From contig JAIEMN010000063.1 of NCBI GenBank assembly GCA_019752115.1, positions 1 through 39,096 on the forward strand: 39,096 nucleotides of DNA, written 5' to 3'. Source of the DNA: Gemmatimonadaceae bacterium (lineage in GTDB: Bacteria > Gemmatimonadota > Gemmatimonadetes > Gemmatimonadales > Gemmatimonadaceae). Under the pieces are notes generated by a model that made no database searches, was not told the DNA's origin, and saw only the letters and a list, made by a program, of their open reading frames with translations. The position numbers and the translations under genes were made by a program. Positions 14,890 through 22,710 of the stretch are shown here, one piece after another. Each line of letters opens with the position of its first letter. The first letter of the stretch is position 1.

Positions 14890-17334
14890 ATGTCTCACAC
14901 GCGTCGTCTGTCGACTTTCGCGTCCCTGACGTTGGCGCCGCTCATGGCGCTGCCCCTCGTTGCGCTGCCGCTCGGCGCCCAGCAGCCCGCTGCCAAGCGC
15001 GACACCGCGCAACGGCTCACCACGATGAAGGTGACCGGCGTGACCGGGCGCGGCAGTGCCCGCGCCGCCGCCGCCATCGACAGCACCACCCTCAAGTCCG
15101 CCGCCCCCGGGACGAGCGCCCTCAAGGTCATCGAGCGCCTCCCCGGCGTGAACATGCAGTCGGTGGATGGGTTCGGCATGTACGAGTGGTCCAATCGCAT
15201 CACCATGCGCGGCTTCCAGACGCAGCAGATTGGCCAGACGATGGACGGTATTCCGCTCGGCGACATGTCGTACGGCAACTTCAATGGTCTCGGCGTTGGC
15301 CGCGCGGTCGATGCGACCAACCTCGCTTCGACCGCGGTGACCCAGGGAACGGGCAGCCTCGGCACGGCCAGCGGCAACAACCTTGGTGGCGTGGTGCAGT
15401 ACGCGAGCGCCGATGCGGCTGCCCGGCCGACGTTCCTGCTGCAGCAGATGGGCGGCCAGAACAGCGCGCGTCGGACCACGCTGCGCTATGACCTCGGCCT
15501 CAAGCAGTTCGGCAACAACGGCTTCAACGGCTTCCTCTCGGTCTCGCGCTTCGACACGGACAAGTGGAAGGGCGGTGGCACGCGGTTCTCCAGCTTCCCA
15601 GGCGAGCAGAACCTGCTGTTCGGCCAGAACGGCTTTTTGGGCGGCGCGGGCCAGACCTGGCATGAGCAGGTCAACCTGAAGGGTACGCTGTTCCTGGGGG
15701 GCAACAAGATCACCGCGTTCTACAACTACGCGAATCGCAAGGAGGCCGACTACATGGACCTCTCGCTGGGCGTGTTCAACAAGTCGGTGCAGGCCCCGGG
15801 GGTCGCGTTCGGTCCGATGTTCGACTACTTCACCGACTGGGCCACGTCGAAACAGTTCGCCGAGCTCAGCACCAGGAGCTACAACCCGCTGACCGACGCC
15901 GCGTACTACAGCTCGGCCCAGGGCGCGCGTCTCGATCACCTCGCCTATCTCAAGGGTGAGTTCCGTCTGAATGACGCGGTTCGTCTCGAGGTGCAGCCGT
16001 ACTTCCACATCAACCGCGGCGGGGGCGACTGGCATGCGCCCAGCTACGGCGCGAGCTACAGTCCCGATCCGATCATGTTCCGCCAGACGCAGTACAAGGC
16101 GAACCGGGGCGGCGTGCTGGGCAAGCTCACGTCATCATTCATGGTCGGCGATGTGTCGAACGCGCTGGAAATGGGGACGTGGATCGAGACCAACAACTCG
16201 AGCAACCGCCGTCCGCGCTGGCGCCTCAAGAACTATGCGGCCGGACCCGACGTGGACTTCAACAACGTCCTGCGTCTCGACTACGATCGCACGGCGGACA
16301 TTACCACCACGATGTTCTACGCGCAGAACACGAGCCGCCTGCTCGAGAACAAGCTCACGCTGACGTATGGGGCGAAGTACCTCTACGTGGGGGCCGACTT
16401 CAAGAACAACGGCAACACGCCAACCAATGGCGTGATCGCCCCGATCTTTGCCGATCCGGCGCGCCCGTCGCTCTCGGCGCCGACGAAGGGCGGCATCCTG
16501 CCGCAGGTCGGCGCGGTGTATCAGGCGAGCGCGACCGAGGAGCTGTTCGTCAACTGGTCGGAGAACGTCAATCAGTTCCCGAACAGCCCGGCGGGCGGTG
16601 TGTACAACGCGTCGCCGGCGACCTTCGACTACTTCAAGAGCAAGTCGAAGAACGAACGGGCGACCACGATTGAAGGCGGTGTCCGCACGCGTCGTGGTCG
16701 TATCGAGGCGGGGCTGACGGGCTACGTCATCGATTACCGCAACCGCCTGCTGGGGATCGCGCTTTGCCCGGCGACCGTCACGTGTGCGACCGGGTTCGGC
16801 AATGTCGGCACGGTCAACACGAGCGGTGTTGAGGGCGTACTGAACGCCGATCTGACCAATGGCTTCCGCCTGTACGCATCGGCCTCGCTCAACAACTCGA
16901 CCTTTGGCTCGAACTATCGCACCAACGAGAACGATCCGACCACCGAAGTGCAGACCAAGGGCAAGACCGTGCAGGACGCCCCGAAGCAGTTGCTGAATGC
17001 CTCGCTTTCGTACAGCAAGGCCAAGTTCAGCGGTTCGCTGGGCGGGCGGTTTGTGAGCGAGCGCTACTTCACCTACACGAACGACCTCAACACCGCGGGT
17101 GACGGCGCCGGCAAGGTGCCGAGCTACTTCGTGTCGGATGCGTCGCTGCGCTACGACTTTGGCCGCGTGGGCGCGCTCCGTGGGCTCGAGGCGCAGCTCA
17201 ACCTGAACAACCTGTTCGACAAGCGGTACATCGCCACCATGGGCTCGAACGGGTACACCGCCCGCGGTGACAACCAGACGCTGCTGACCGGCGCCCCGCG
17301 CCAGTTGTTCCTGACGCTCAGCACCCGCTTCTAG
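14890..17334 (+). CDS. TonB-dependent outer-membrane receptor
   Basis: This 814-residue protein starts with a signal peptide (about 1-30, ending LPLGAQ). A TonB-box-like stretch (RLTTMKVTGV) lies near residues 41-50. The plug spans about 60-175, with VIERLPGVNMQSVDG, ITMRGFQTQQIGQTMDGIPL and TQGTGSLGTASGNNLGG, and the rest is a 22-strand-type barrel ending in the aromatic residue Phe (LFLTLSTRF), with LNNLFDKRY near the end. The plug resembles siderophore and ferric-citrate-type receptors, but ligand prediction from this is weak. No SusD, ABC importer or sigma/anti-sigma pair is adjacent. It follows the DUF5916 gene by 145 bp. Its ribosome site is within a hairpin. Confidence 0.93.
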   Translation: MSHTRRLSTFASLTLAPLMALPLVALPLGAQQPAAKRDTAQRLTTMKVTGVTGRGSARAAAAIDSTTLKSAAPGTSALKVIERLPGVNMQSVDGFGMYEWSNRITMRGFQTQQIGQTMDGIPLGDMSYGNFNGLGVGRAVDATNLASTAVTQGTGSLGTASGNNLGGVVQYASADAAARPTFLLQQMGGQNSARRTTLRYDLGLKQFGNNGFNGFLSVSRFDTDKWKGGGTRFSSFPGEQNLLFGQNGFLGGAGQTWHEQVNLKGTLFLGGNKITAFYNYANRKEADYMDLSLGVFNKSVQAPGVAFGPMFDYFTDWATSKQFAELSTRSYNPLTDAAYYSSAQGARLDHLAYLKGEFRLNDAVRLEVQPYFHINRGGGDWHAPSYGASYSPDPIMFRQTQYKANRGGVLGKLTSSFMVGDVSNALEMGTWIETNNSSNRRPRWRLKNYAAGPDVDFNNVLRLDYDRTADITTTMFYAQNTSRLLENKLTLTYGAKYLYVGADFKNNGNTPTNGVIAPIFADPARPSLSAPTKGGILPQVGAVYQASATEELFVNWSENVNQFPNSPAGGVYNASPATFDYFKSKSKNERATTIEGGVRTRRGRIEAGLTGYVIDYRNRLLGIALCPATVTCATGFGNVGTVNTSGVEGVLNADLTNGFRLYASASLNNSTFGSNYRTNENDPTTEVQTKGKTVQDAPKQLLNASLSYSKAKFSGSLGGRFVSERYFTYTNDLNTAGDGAGKVPSYFVSDASLRYDFGRVGALRGLEAQLNLNNLFDKRYIATMGSNGYTARGDNQTLLTGAPRQLFLTLSTRF

Positions 17335-17407
17335 TCGCGGTCGGCAGGGCAATGACCAACTGACAATGCTGCAGGAGGGACGGTCCATGGGGCACGGGCC
17401 GTGGAGT

Positions 17408-17445
17408 GGCGGCAGTCACTGCGTGAGGGCGCGGTGGCTGCCGCC
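17408..17445 (+). terminator. Hairpin after the TonB-dependent receptor gene
   Basis: The left arm GGCGGCAGTCACTGCG (17408-17423) pairs with the right arm ending GGCTGCCGCC (17429-17445), about 14 of 17 bases matched. It is 74 bp after the receptor stop and 74 bp before the next gene. No T-tract follows, so termination is inferred from position. Confidence 0.45.
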
Positions 17446-17518
17446 GTGCGTTGGGGATTGTAACGAGCCGTGACGCCACCACGGTTGCTGCGGTCCGGGA
17501 TATGCCGCCATCCCGACC

Positions 17519-18019
17519 ATGCGCCCATTCGCCCCGCTCCTCGCCCTCGCGCTGCTCACGCCTCGCCCATCTGTCGCCCAGACTGCGGCGCCCGGAGAGG
17601 CCGCCGCATTGACGGTGCTGGCAGCGCAGGGACAGCTCGCGGAGGCGTTGCAACGGACGCATCGTGGACGTTCCGCGACACTACCACCGTTCTATCGCAC
17701 CGTGCTCGCGTCGGTCGAGCGGAACCTGGGCTTGCGCTGGCGTGGCCCCTTGCCGCGCGCCGTTGTGGCCGATGCGATCCCCGATGCCGTGGCGTGCGAT
17801 GGCGCCCGATGCGACGGTCGCCTCGAAAGCCTGCGGCTAATTGACGGCGCGGACAGCGTGGTCGCCGTGGTAGTGGTGCTCGCGGATCATTCGCTGCTGG
17901 ACGAGCGCGTCTGGGCGCACGAACTGACGCATGCGCTCCTCATGCAGCACGGGCTCATTGCCGAGAGTGTTCGACACGATCCCCGCTGGTTCCCGCGCGC
18001 CCTCCTCGCGCAGCGCTGA
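17519..18019 (+). CDS. Small secreted protein with HExxH zincin-like motif
   Basis: This is a 166-residue protein with a signal peptide (1-20, ending PSVA). The middle has a pair of Cys (Cys93 and Cys98) that could form a disulphide. Near the C-terminus is HELTHALLMQH, with His134, Glu135, His138 and His144. The first three match the zincin HExxH zinc motif, and His144 sits at the position of the third ligand in metzincins (HExxHxxGxxH), although Leu replaces the Gly. The protein is very short for an active metallopeptidase, with only 22 residues after the motif. I do not recognise a named family. It stands alone between the receptor and hsp20, with gaps of about 180 bp on both sides. Confidence 0.7.
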   Translation: MRPFAPLLALALLTPRPSVAQTAAPGEAAALTVLAAQGQLAEALQRTHRGRSATLPPFYRTVLASVERNLGLRWRGPLPRAVVADAIPDAVACDGARCDGRLESLRLIDGADSVVAVVVVLADHSLLDERVWAHELTHALLMQHGLIAESVRHDPRWFPRALLAQR

Positions 18020-18047
18020 GCCCGCGCGCGGGCGCGTTTGGGCCCGA

Positions 18048-18063
18048 TATCCGCATGCGGATA
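18048..18063. promoter_or_regulatory. 16-bp perfect palindrome upstream of hsp20
   Basis: TATCCGCATGCGGATA reads the same on both strands. It lies 137 bp upstream of the hsp20 start and 29 bp after the preceding gene. This fits a dimeric repressor operator. It does not match the CIRCE element. A regulatory role is only inferred. Confidence 0.4.
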
Positions 18064-18199
18064 CGCGAACTCACCGCTCAGTCCGCGTATGACTTTCCGC
18101 TACAGCGCGCCCAGCAAAGCCTGATCGACGCGCGGCAAATCCCTGCTAACGTGCACGCACAACCGTTTCACTCAGCGCGAAGACGCGCAGGAGGGTTGT

Positions 18200-18649
18200 A
18201 TGTCCACACTCATGCGGAGAGTGCCAAGCCCGGTCTCGAGCGACGACATGTTCTCCGGGGTGATGCGCCGTCTGTTCAACGAACCGTTCCTGTCCACCAG
18301 CCCCCCGATCTCGTCGTGGGTGCCGGCCATGGAAGTGTCGGAGACGACGGACGCGATGATCCTCACGGCGGAACTGCCGGGGATCGAGGAGAAGAACCTC
18401 AAGGTCACGATCGAGAACAACGTCCTCACGATCGCCGGGGAGAAGGAGCAGGCGATCAACGACAGTCCGCCGGCGAAAAATTTCTATCTGGCGGAGCGGT
18501 TCTACGGCGCGTTCCAGCGCGCGCTGTCGCTGCCGCGCACGGTGGATGTGGAGCATGTGAAGGCCGAGTTCGACAAGGGCGTGCTGACGATCACCCTGCC
18601 CAAGGTGCCGCAGGCGAAGGGGCGCGTGATCGAGGTGTCGCATCGGTGA
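18200..18649 (+). CDS. Small heat-shock protein, Hsp20/alpha-crystallin family
   Basis: This is a 149-residue cytoplasmic chaperone that holds unfolding proteins without ATP. The alpha-crystallin domain covers about residues 42-140, with the usual elements AELPGIEEKNLKVTIENNVLTI, the loop before ERFYGAFQRALSLP, and GVLTITLPK. The C-terminal IxV-like tail is VIEVSHR. The N-terminal arm has the typical SSDDMFSGVMRRLF amphipathic helix. A good ribosome site (CAGGAGGG, about 18188-18195) sits before the ATG at 18200. It is preceded by a 180-bp untranslated gap with a perfect 16-bp palindrome that may matter for heat control, and it ends convergent with a membrane protein gene. Confidence 0.95.
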   Translation: MSTLMRRVPSPVSSDDMFSGVMRRLFNEPFLSTSPPISSWVPAMEVSETTDAMILTAELPGIEEKNLKVTIENNVLTIAGEKEQAINDSPPAKNFYLAERFYGAFQRALSLPRTVDVEHVKAEFDKGVLTITLPKVPQAKGRVIEVSHR

Positions 18650-18651
18650 GC

Positions 18652-18689
18652 GATGCCTGAGGGCGCGGGGAGCGCTCCGGGCAGGCATC
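18652..18689. terminator. Hairpin between convergent hsp20 and membrane-protein genes
   Basis: GATGCCTG (18652-18659) pairs with CAGGCATC (18682-18689), enclosing the perfect palindrome GGAGCGCTCC (18669-18678). It starts 2 bp after the hsp20 stop and ends 9 bp before the other gene's stop, so it is well placed as a bidirectional terminator. It lacks a T-tract. Confidence 0.6.
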
Positions 18690-18698
18690 TGCTCCCGG

Positions 18699-19199
18699 TC
18701 ACCTGTCTGGGACGCTGAGTAGGCCGCGCAGGTCGTGGGCCTGGTCGACGAAGACGGCGATGCGATGCGCCGACTTCGTCACCAGGCCCATGATGCGCAC
18801 AGGTACCGGCTCGCGCAGCGTCAGCAGCAGCGCGGGTTCCGATGGGCCGGTGACATTCACGTACCCGTCGGCCTCGGCGGTGCCTTTCTGCGGCAGGTTC
18901 GTCCACGATGCCTTCACGACGTCCAGAATGAGCGCCCGCGGAATGGCGACGTGCGCCATGCGACCCGCGTGAATCTCGACCGTGTCGTCACTGACGGTCA
19001 CGCGGCCGCCGGCGAGCGAGCCGAAGAGTCGCCACATCTGCACGAAGGCGAGCACGCCCACGACTTCCATGGGATACGCGATCCACGGATAGCGGGCGGC
19101 GAGCACCAGATGCAGCACCACGGCCTCCACCACGCTCGCCATGCCGATGCCGATCAGCAGGATGTTTGGCTGCGCGCCGCGCATGGTGAAGGTCTGCAT
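18699..19199 (-). CDS. Two-span membrane protein with PH-like cytoplasmic domain
   Basis: This is a 166-residue protein from ATG at 19199. Two hydrophobic segments (about residues 12-33 and 39-58) form a hairpin in the membrane. They are followed by a beta-rich C-terminal domain (GRVTVSDDTVEIHAGRMAHVAIPRALILDV, then LLLTLREPVPVRI) with the look of a bacterial PH-like domain. I do not recognise the exact family, and no function can be given. It starts 5 bp after the ispE stop, so the two genes form an operon. The partner ispE gives no obvious hint of function. Confidence 0.75.
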   Translation of the reverse strand: MQTFTMRGAQPNILLIGIGMASVVEAVVLHLVLAARYPWIAYPMEVVGVLAFVQMWRLFGSLAGGRVTVSDDTVEIHAGRMAHVAIPRALILDVVKASWTNLPQKGTAEADGYVNVTGPSEPALLLTLREPVPVRIMGLVTKSAHRIAVFVDQAHDLRGLLSVPDR

Positions 19200-19204
19200 C
19201 GCGC

Positions 19205-20086
19205 CTAGTACGTGGTGGTGTGCACCAGGCGTGCACCGACGGGGAGCGCCGGATTGATCGTCGTGCCGTCGGGGTGGAGCGCGAAGCAGGTGGCGCCGCT
19301 CCCACTCAGCAGCGCGCAGGCCGGCAGCCCCTGCAGGCGCAGGGCGCCCGTCAGGTCGCGCAGCACGGGCAGCACCTGCGCCACGCCAGCGTGCATGCCG
19401 GGCACCACCTGCTCGAAATCGTTCGCGGCGAGTGTTACGAGCGCTTCCCACGTGTCGAACGCGCCAGCGTCGTACGTGTGCGCCGTCAACGGTGCACTCT
19501 GCGCCTCACGGGCCGACGCAAACGCCCCATACGCGCGCCCGGTGTGCACACCTTCGGTAAAGGCCACGAGCGTCACCGGCATCGCCGGCAGTGGCGCCAG
19601 CGGCAGCAGCCGATCGCCGCGATTCCACGCCCACGCGCGCGACACATCGGTCACGAAGAACGCCACGTCGGCGCCGAGGGTCCCGCCGAGCGCGATGAGC
19701 GCGTCACGCCCGATTGGGGTGGGGCAGAGCGATTCCAAGGCGCGCAGCACGGCCGCCGCATCGGCGCTGCCCCCGCCAAGGCCACCGCCCACCGGGATCT
19801 GCTTCTCGATGGTGATTTGCCACCCCGTCTCCCACTTGGCCGCCGCGGTGTACAGCTCCGCCGCCCGCCACGCGAGATTCTGCTCCGGCGCCCCGATCCC
19901 ACCGGCCGGCATCGCCGGCCCATCGCAGGTCAGCGCGCGCGCCGCGTCATTCACCGCCACCTGCACCACATCATGCAGCGCGAGCCGCTGAAAGAGCGTC
20001 TCGATGCCGTGGTATCCGCTCGCCTCGCGGGCGAGGATGCGGAGGAGGAGATTGACTTTCGCGTGGGCGCGGAGGGAGCGGTGCAT
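19205..20086 (-). CDS. ispE: 4-diphosphocytidyl-2-C-methyl-D-erythritol kinase
   Basis: This 293-residue GHMP kinase uses ATP to phosphorylate the 2-hydroxyl of CDP-methylerythritol in the cytoplasm, the fourth step of the MEP isoprenoid pathway. Lys10 (AHAKVNL) and Asp140 (TLGADVAFF) match the catalytic pair. The glycine-rich ATP loop IPVGGGLGGGSADAAA covers 97-112, and the C-terminal LLSGSGATCFAL matches motif 3. The ATG at 20086 begins right at the standard MHRSLRAHAKVNL opening; upstream starts would add an atypical tail and run into a palindrome. The start region itself (GGAGCGGTGCAT) is inversely repeated at about 20245-20252. Confidence 0.95.
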   Translation of the reverse strand: MHRSLRAHAKVNLLLRILAREASGYHGIETLFQRLALHDVVQVAVNDAARALTCDGPAMPAGGIGAPEQNLAWRAAELYTAAAKWETGWQITIEKQIPVGGGLGGGSADAAAVLRALESLCPTPIGRDALIALGGTLGADVAFFVTDVSRAWAWNRGDRLLPLAPLPAMPVTLVAFTEGVHTGRAYGAFASAREAQSAPLTAHTYDAGAFDTWEALVTLAANDFEQVVPGMHAGVAQVLPVLRDLTGALRLQGLPACALLSGSGATCFALHPDGTTINPALPVGARLVHTTTY

Positions 20087-20108
20087 GGGGAGGAGGGGTT
20101 TTATGGCA

Positions 20109-20213
20109 ATGGAGAGGCGAGAGGCGAGTGGGAGCTGGGGACCTGAGCAGGAGTGGTGAGGCTCACCCCTCACACGCTGATCTCAAACTCCCACTCGCCT
20201 CTCGCTTCTCCAT
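20109..20213. repeat. Long intergenic palindrome with an extra third half-copy
   Basis: The left arm (20109-20160) and right arm (20162-20213) pair, perfectly over the outer 26 bp except one base (GGCGAGAGGCGAGTGGGAG and mirror) and less well near the centre. A further copy of the right-arm core (CTCCCACTCGCCTCTC) follows at about 20228-20244. Material next to the ispE start is mirrored at about 20215-20252. It lies between two codirectional minus-strand genes, upstream of ispE. Confidence 0.82.
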
Positions 20214-20269
20214 GGAAACCCCTCTCCACTCCCACTCGCCTCTCACCGCTCCATCAAACCCGATCAAGA

Positions 20270-21283
20270 TCAGGTGGTCCCCGCCAGCTCCAGCAAATCG
20301 CTCAGTTCCTCGAACAGCGCATGCGCCGCCGGTTCGCCGAGGCTGCCGCGCTGCCAATGGGCGGCGAGTTCGTCGCGAACCTGACGCGCGCGCAGGATCG
20401 CCGATTTGCCGCGATAGAGCAGGGACTCGATGGGCACCACGGCCGGTTCCACGGCCGGTGCGCCGACCCAGGTGGTGTTGGCCTGCTTCACCTGCTGCGC
20501 GAGCTGCGCGTCGGTGAGCTCGCGGTTCATGAGCAGCTGCGCGAACGCCTGCACGCCGGCGTGTTCGCTGGGGGCGCTGAGCGGGGCGCGCGACATCTTG
20601 GTGGCCAGCGACACGATGCTGGCCGCGCCATAGCTCTCGGCGACATCGGCGAGCCCCACCAGCGCGCGACGGACGCCGTCGGCGATGGCGAGTTGCGCGG
20701 GGCCCGCCTGACTCGTGGCGAGCGACTGCGCTTCACGCGCGACGCCATCGGCTGCGGCGGCCATGTCGCTCCGGAAGCGCTGCGCGAGAGTGACCGGCGG
20801 GTTGGGATTGCGCTGCACGATCCCCGGGACGCCGTCGTCGGGGAAGAGGCGCGCGATCGGCACGACCTGGCTGGCCGGCGAATCGGGAGGCGCGCTGGTG
20901 GCGAGATACCCGGCGGCGACGGCGGCCAGGGCGACCGACTGGGTGCGCGCGCGGCGGGTGTCGTGTTCGTTCCAGAGGCCGGCGCGTTCGACCAGCGCGC
21001 GCAGTTCGACGAGGGCACCGCGCACGGCGAAGTGCAGGCGATCGTCCCAGCGCAGCTCCTGATCGCGCAGGCCGGTGGCGATGCGCTCCACGGTACTCGC
21101 CAGATCGGGGAGGCCGTCGAGGCGCGTCATGGTGGCGCTGCCACGCAGGGCGCGGGCGCTCGTGAGGAAGGCCGCCGCATCGGGGCTCGCGGACTCGCCA
21201 CTAGCGAGCAGCCCGTCGAGCCGGTCGAGATACTCGGTGGCTTCCTTCTGGAAGAATTCGATCAGCGCCTGCGGTGCAGTCAT
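20270..21283 (-). CDS. HPt-like helical protein lacking the phosphate-accepting histidine
   Basis: From ATG at 21283 the protein has 337 residues, mostly Ala-rich helix, with no signal peptide and no clear membrane span. The N-terminal 100 residues look like a histidine phosphotransfer (HPt) domain: FFQKEATEYLDRLDGLL, then FLTSARALRGSATM. In true HPt domains this reads A-H-x-L-K-G; here Arg44 stands where the phosphorylated His should be, so phosphotransfer by this site is unlikely. The rest (100-337) has no recognised domain. The gene starts 4 bp after the pdxJ stop and is coupled to it. It may be a pseudo-HPt protein that binds a response regulator without phosphotransfer. Confidence 0.72.
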   Translation of the reverse strand: MTAPQALIEFFQKEATEYLDRLDGLLASGESASPDAAAFLTSARALRGSATMTRLDGLPDLASTVERIATGLRDQELRWDDRLHFAVRGALVELRALVERAGLWNEHDTRRARTQSVALAAVAAGYLATSAPPDSPASQVVPIARLFPDDGVPGIVQRNPNPPVTLAQRFRSDMAAAADGVAREAQSLATSQAGPAQLAIADGVRRALVGLADVAESYGAASIVSLATKMSRAPLSAPSEHAGVQAFAQLLMNRELTDAQLAQQVKQANTTWVGAPAVEPAVVPIESLLYRGKSAILRARQVRDELAAHWQRGSLGEPAAHALFEELSDLLELAGTT

Positions 21284-21287
21284 GGGC

Positions 21288-22028
21288 TCAGAACCGGTCG
21301 GCTTCGCGTGCGTCATCCATCGCCGCCCGGATCTCGCGGACGGCGTCCTTCAGTCCGACAAAGATGGCGCGTCCGATGATCGCGTGCCCGATATTGAGCT
21401 CCTCGATCTCCGGAATCGCCGCCACCGGCCCCACATTCGCCACCGACAGCCCGTGGCCGGCGTGGACGGCCAGCCCCAGTTGGGCCCCGAGCGCGGCGGC
21501 CTGCTGCAGCGCCCGGAGGGTGGCCGGGTCCCGCGGGGCATGCGCGTACGAGCCGGTATGCAGCTCGATGGCGTCGGCCCCCACGGCGTGCGACACGCGC
21601 ACCGCCGCTTCGTCGGGATCGATGAAGAGACTCGTGCGAATGCCGGCCTGCTTCAGGCGGGCCACCGCGTCGCGGCAGGCCGCCTCGTGGCGGACGACGT
21701 CGAGCCCGCCCTCGGTCGTAATCTCCTCGCGGCGCTCCGGAACCAGTGTCACCTGCCGGGGCCGAAGTGTTTCGGCGAGCGACAGCATGTCGTCGGTAAT
21801 GGCACACTCGAGATTGAGCAGCGTCTTCACCGCGACCGCGAGGCGGTGAATGTCGCTGTCCTGGATATGCCGCCGGTCTTCGCGCAGATGCGCGGTGATT
21901 CCGTCGGCGCCGGCCTCTTCACAGAGGGTGGCCGCCGCCACCGGATCGGGTTCGGCTCCCCGCCGGGCCTGTCGGACCGTGGCGACGTGGTCGATGTTGA
22001 CGTACAGACGTTGGTAGCGAAGCGACAT
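21288..22028 (-). CDS. pdxJ: Pyridoxine 5'-phosphate synthase
   Basis: This 246-residue TIM-barrel enzyme condenses 1-deoxyxylulose 5-phosphate with 3-amino-1-hydroxyacetone phosphate to make pyridoxine 5'-phosphate in the DXP-dependent vitamin B6 route. Signatures are YVNIDHVATVRQARRG (10-25), TAHLREDRRHIQD (His47), LNLECAIT (Glu74), VHAGHGLSVANV and ELNIGHAIIGRA near the end. Length and motif order are normal. It is the first gene of a two-gene unit with the HPt-like protein and is divergent from the lipoprotein gene. PdxJ activity uses DXP, the same precursor as the MEP pathway of ispE. Confidence 0.97.
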   Translation of the reverse strand: MSLRYQRLYVNIDHVATVRQARRGAEPDPVAAATLCEEAGADGITAHLREDRRHIQDSDIHRLAVAVKTLLNLECAITDDMLSLAETLRPRQVTLVPERREEITTEGGLDVVRHEAACRDAVARLKQAGIRTSLFIDPDEAAVRVSHAVGADAIELHTGSYAHAPRDPATLRALQQAAALGAQLGLAVHAGHGLSVANVGPVAAIPEIEELNIGHAIIGRAIFVGLKDAVREIRAAMDDAREADRF

Positions 22029-22133
22029 CCGTGGGGTAGCAGAAGACGTCCAGCGGCAGGGCCCGCGCCATGTGCGGCACGCCCCACGCTGGTAGTTTTC
22101 AAAGATGGTCAGTTTTCAGGCAAGGAGGCCTGT

Positions 22134-22652
22134 GTGCGGCAGCAAACGCGTCATGTGAAGCATGGTAGCAGGATGGTGGTAATGGCGGCCGGGGCCGCCG
22201 TGTTCCTCAGCGCCTGCGCCAAGCAGGTGGTGGGCACCACAACGGCCCTGCCGGGGAACGCCCCGACGCCCAGCGTCGGCGACGCCCCGAGCACCATCGG
22301 CGCCGCCTCAGCCAAGGGGGCCGTGGAAGCGTTCCTGGTGGCCGTCAACAAGCAGGACCTGCAGGGCATGTCCGGCTTGTGGGGGAACGCCAACGGGCTC
22401 GCCCGGGACCAGCTCAAGCGCGAGGAGCTCGAAAAGCGCCTGATCATCATCCAGTGCCTGCTCGCCCATGACCGCTATCGCTACGTCGAGGAGTCGCCCC
22501 GCCTGAGCACCGGCGGCCGCCAGAACTTCCAGGTCGAGCTGACCAAGGGGTCGAACAAGGCGATCGCCCCCTTTACCGCGGTCCCCTCCAAGGGCGGCCG
22601 CTGGCTGGTGGAAGACGTGGACGTGACCAAGCTCCGCGAGTTCTGCCGCTGA
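22134..22652 (+). CDS. Lipoprotein of unknown function
   Basis: The GTG at 22134 is chosen because a full Shine-Dalgarno AAGGAGG (22122-22128) lies 5 bases before it, giving 172 residues. The basic start (RQQTRHVKHGSR), hydrophobic stretch and lipobox LSAC (25-28) mark a lipoprotein with Cys28 as the lipidated residue. After a Pro/Thr-rich linker, residues 63-172 form a compact alpha/beta domain (AVEAFLVAVNKQDLQGMSGLWG, then WLVEDVDVTKLREFCR) similar in shape to small NTF2-like or DUF4878-type lipoprotein domains, though I cannot assign it. It stands alone, divergent from pdxJ and convergent with the epimerase. Confidence 0.82.
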   Translation: MRQQTRHVKHGSRMVVMAAGAAVFLSACAKQVVGTTTALPGNAPTPSVGDAPSTIGAASAKGAVEAFLVAVNKQDLQGMSGLWGNANGLARDQLKREELEKRLIIIQCLLAHDRYRYVEESPRLSTGGRQNFQVELTKGSNKAIAPFTAVPSKGGRWLVEDVDVTKLREFCR

Positions 22653-22655
22653 CCC

Positions 22656-22696
22656 GGGGGGCGGCGAGCTCACGGCTGAGCTCGCCAGCTCCCCCC
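22656..22696. terminator. Bidirectional hairpin terminator between convergent genes
   Basis: A perfect 10-bp stem GGCGAGCTCA (22663-22672) and TGAGCTCGCC (22677-22686) has the loop CGGC. An outer GGGGGG (22656-22661) faces CCCCCC (22691-22696). It lies between the lipoprotein stop (22652) and the epimerase stop (22711). It is well placed to end both transcripts, though without a T-tract. Confidence 0.75.
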
Positions 22697-22710
22697 GCTG
22701 GACAGCGCGA

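Noticed and set aside
22094-22118. Direct repeat AGTTTTCA (22094 and 22111) before the lipoprotein gene as an operator
   Set aside because: Two 8-bp copies 17 bp apart are suggestive but too short for a claim; they may simply be part of the promoter.
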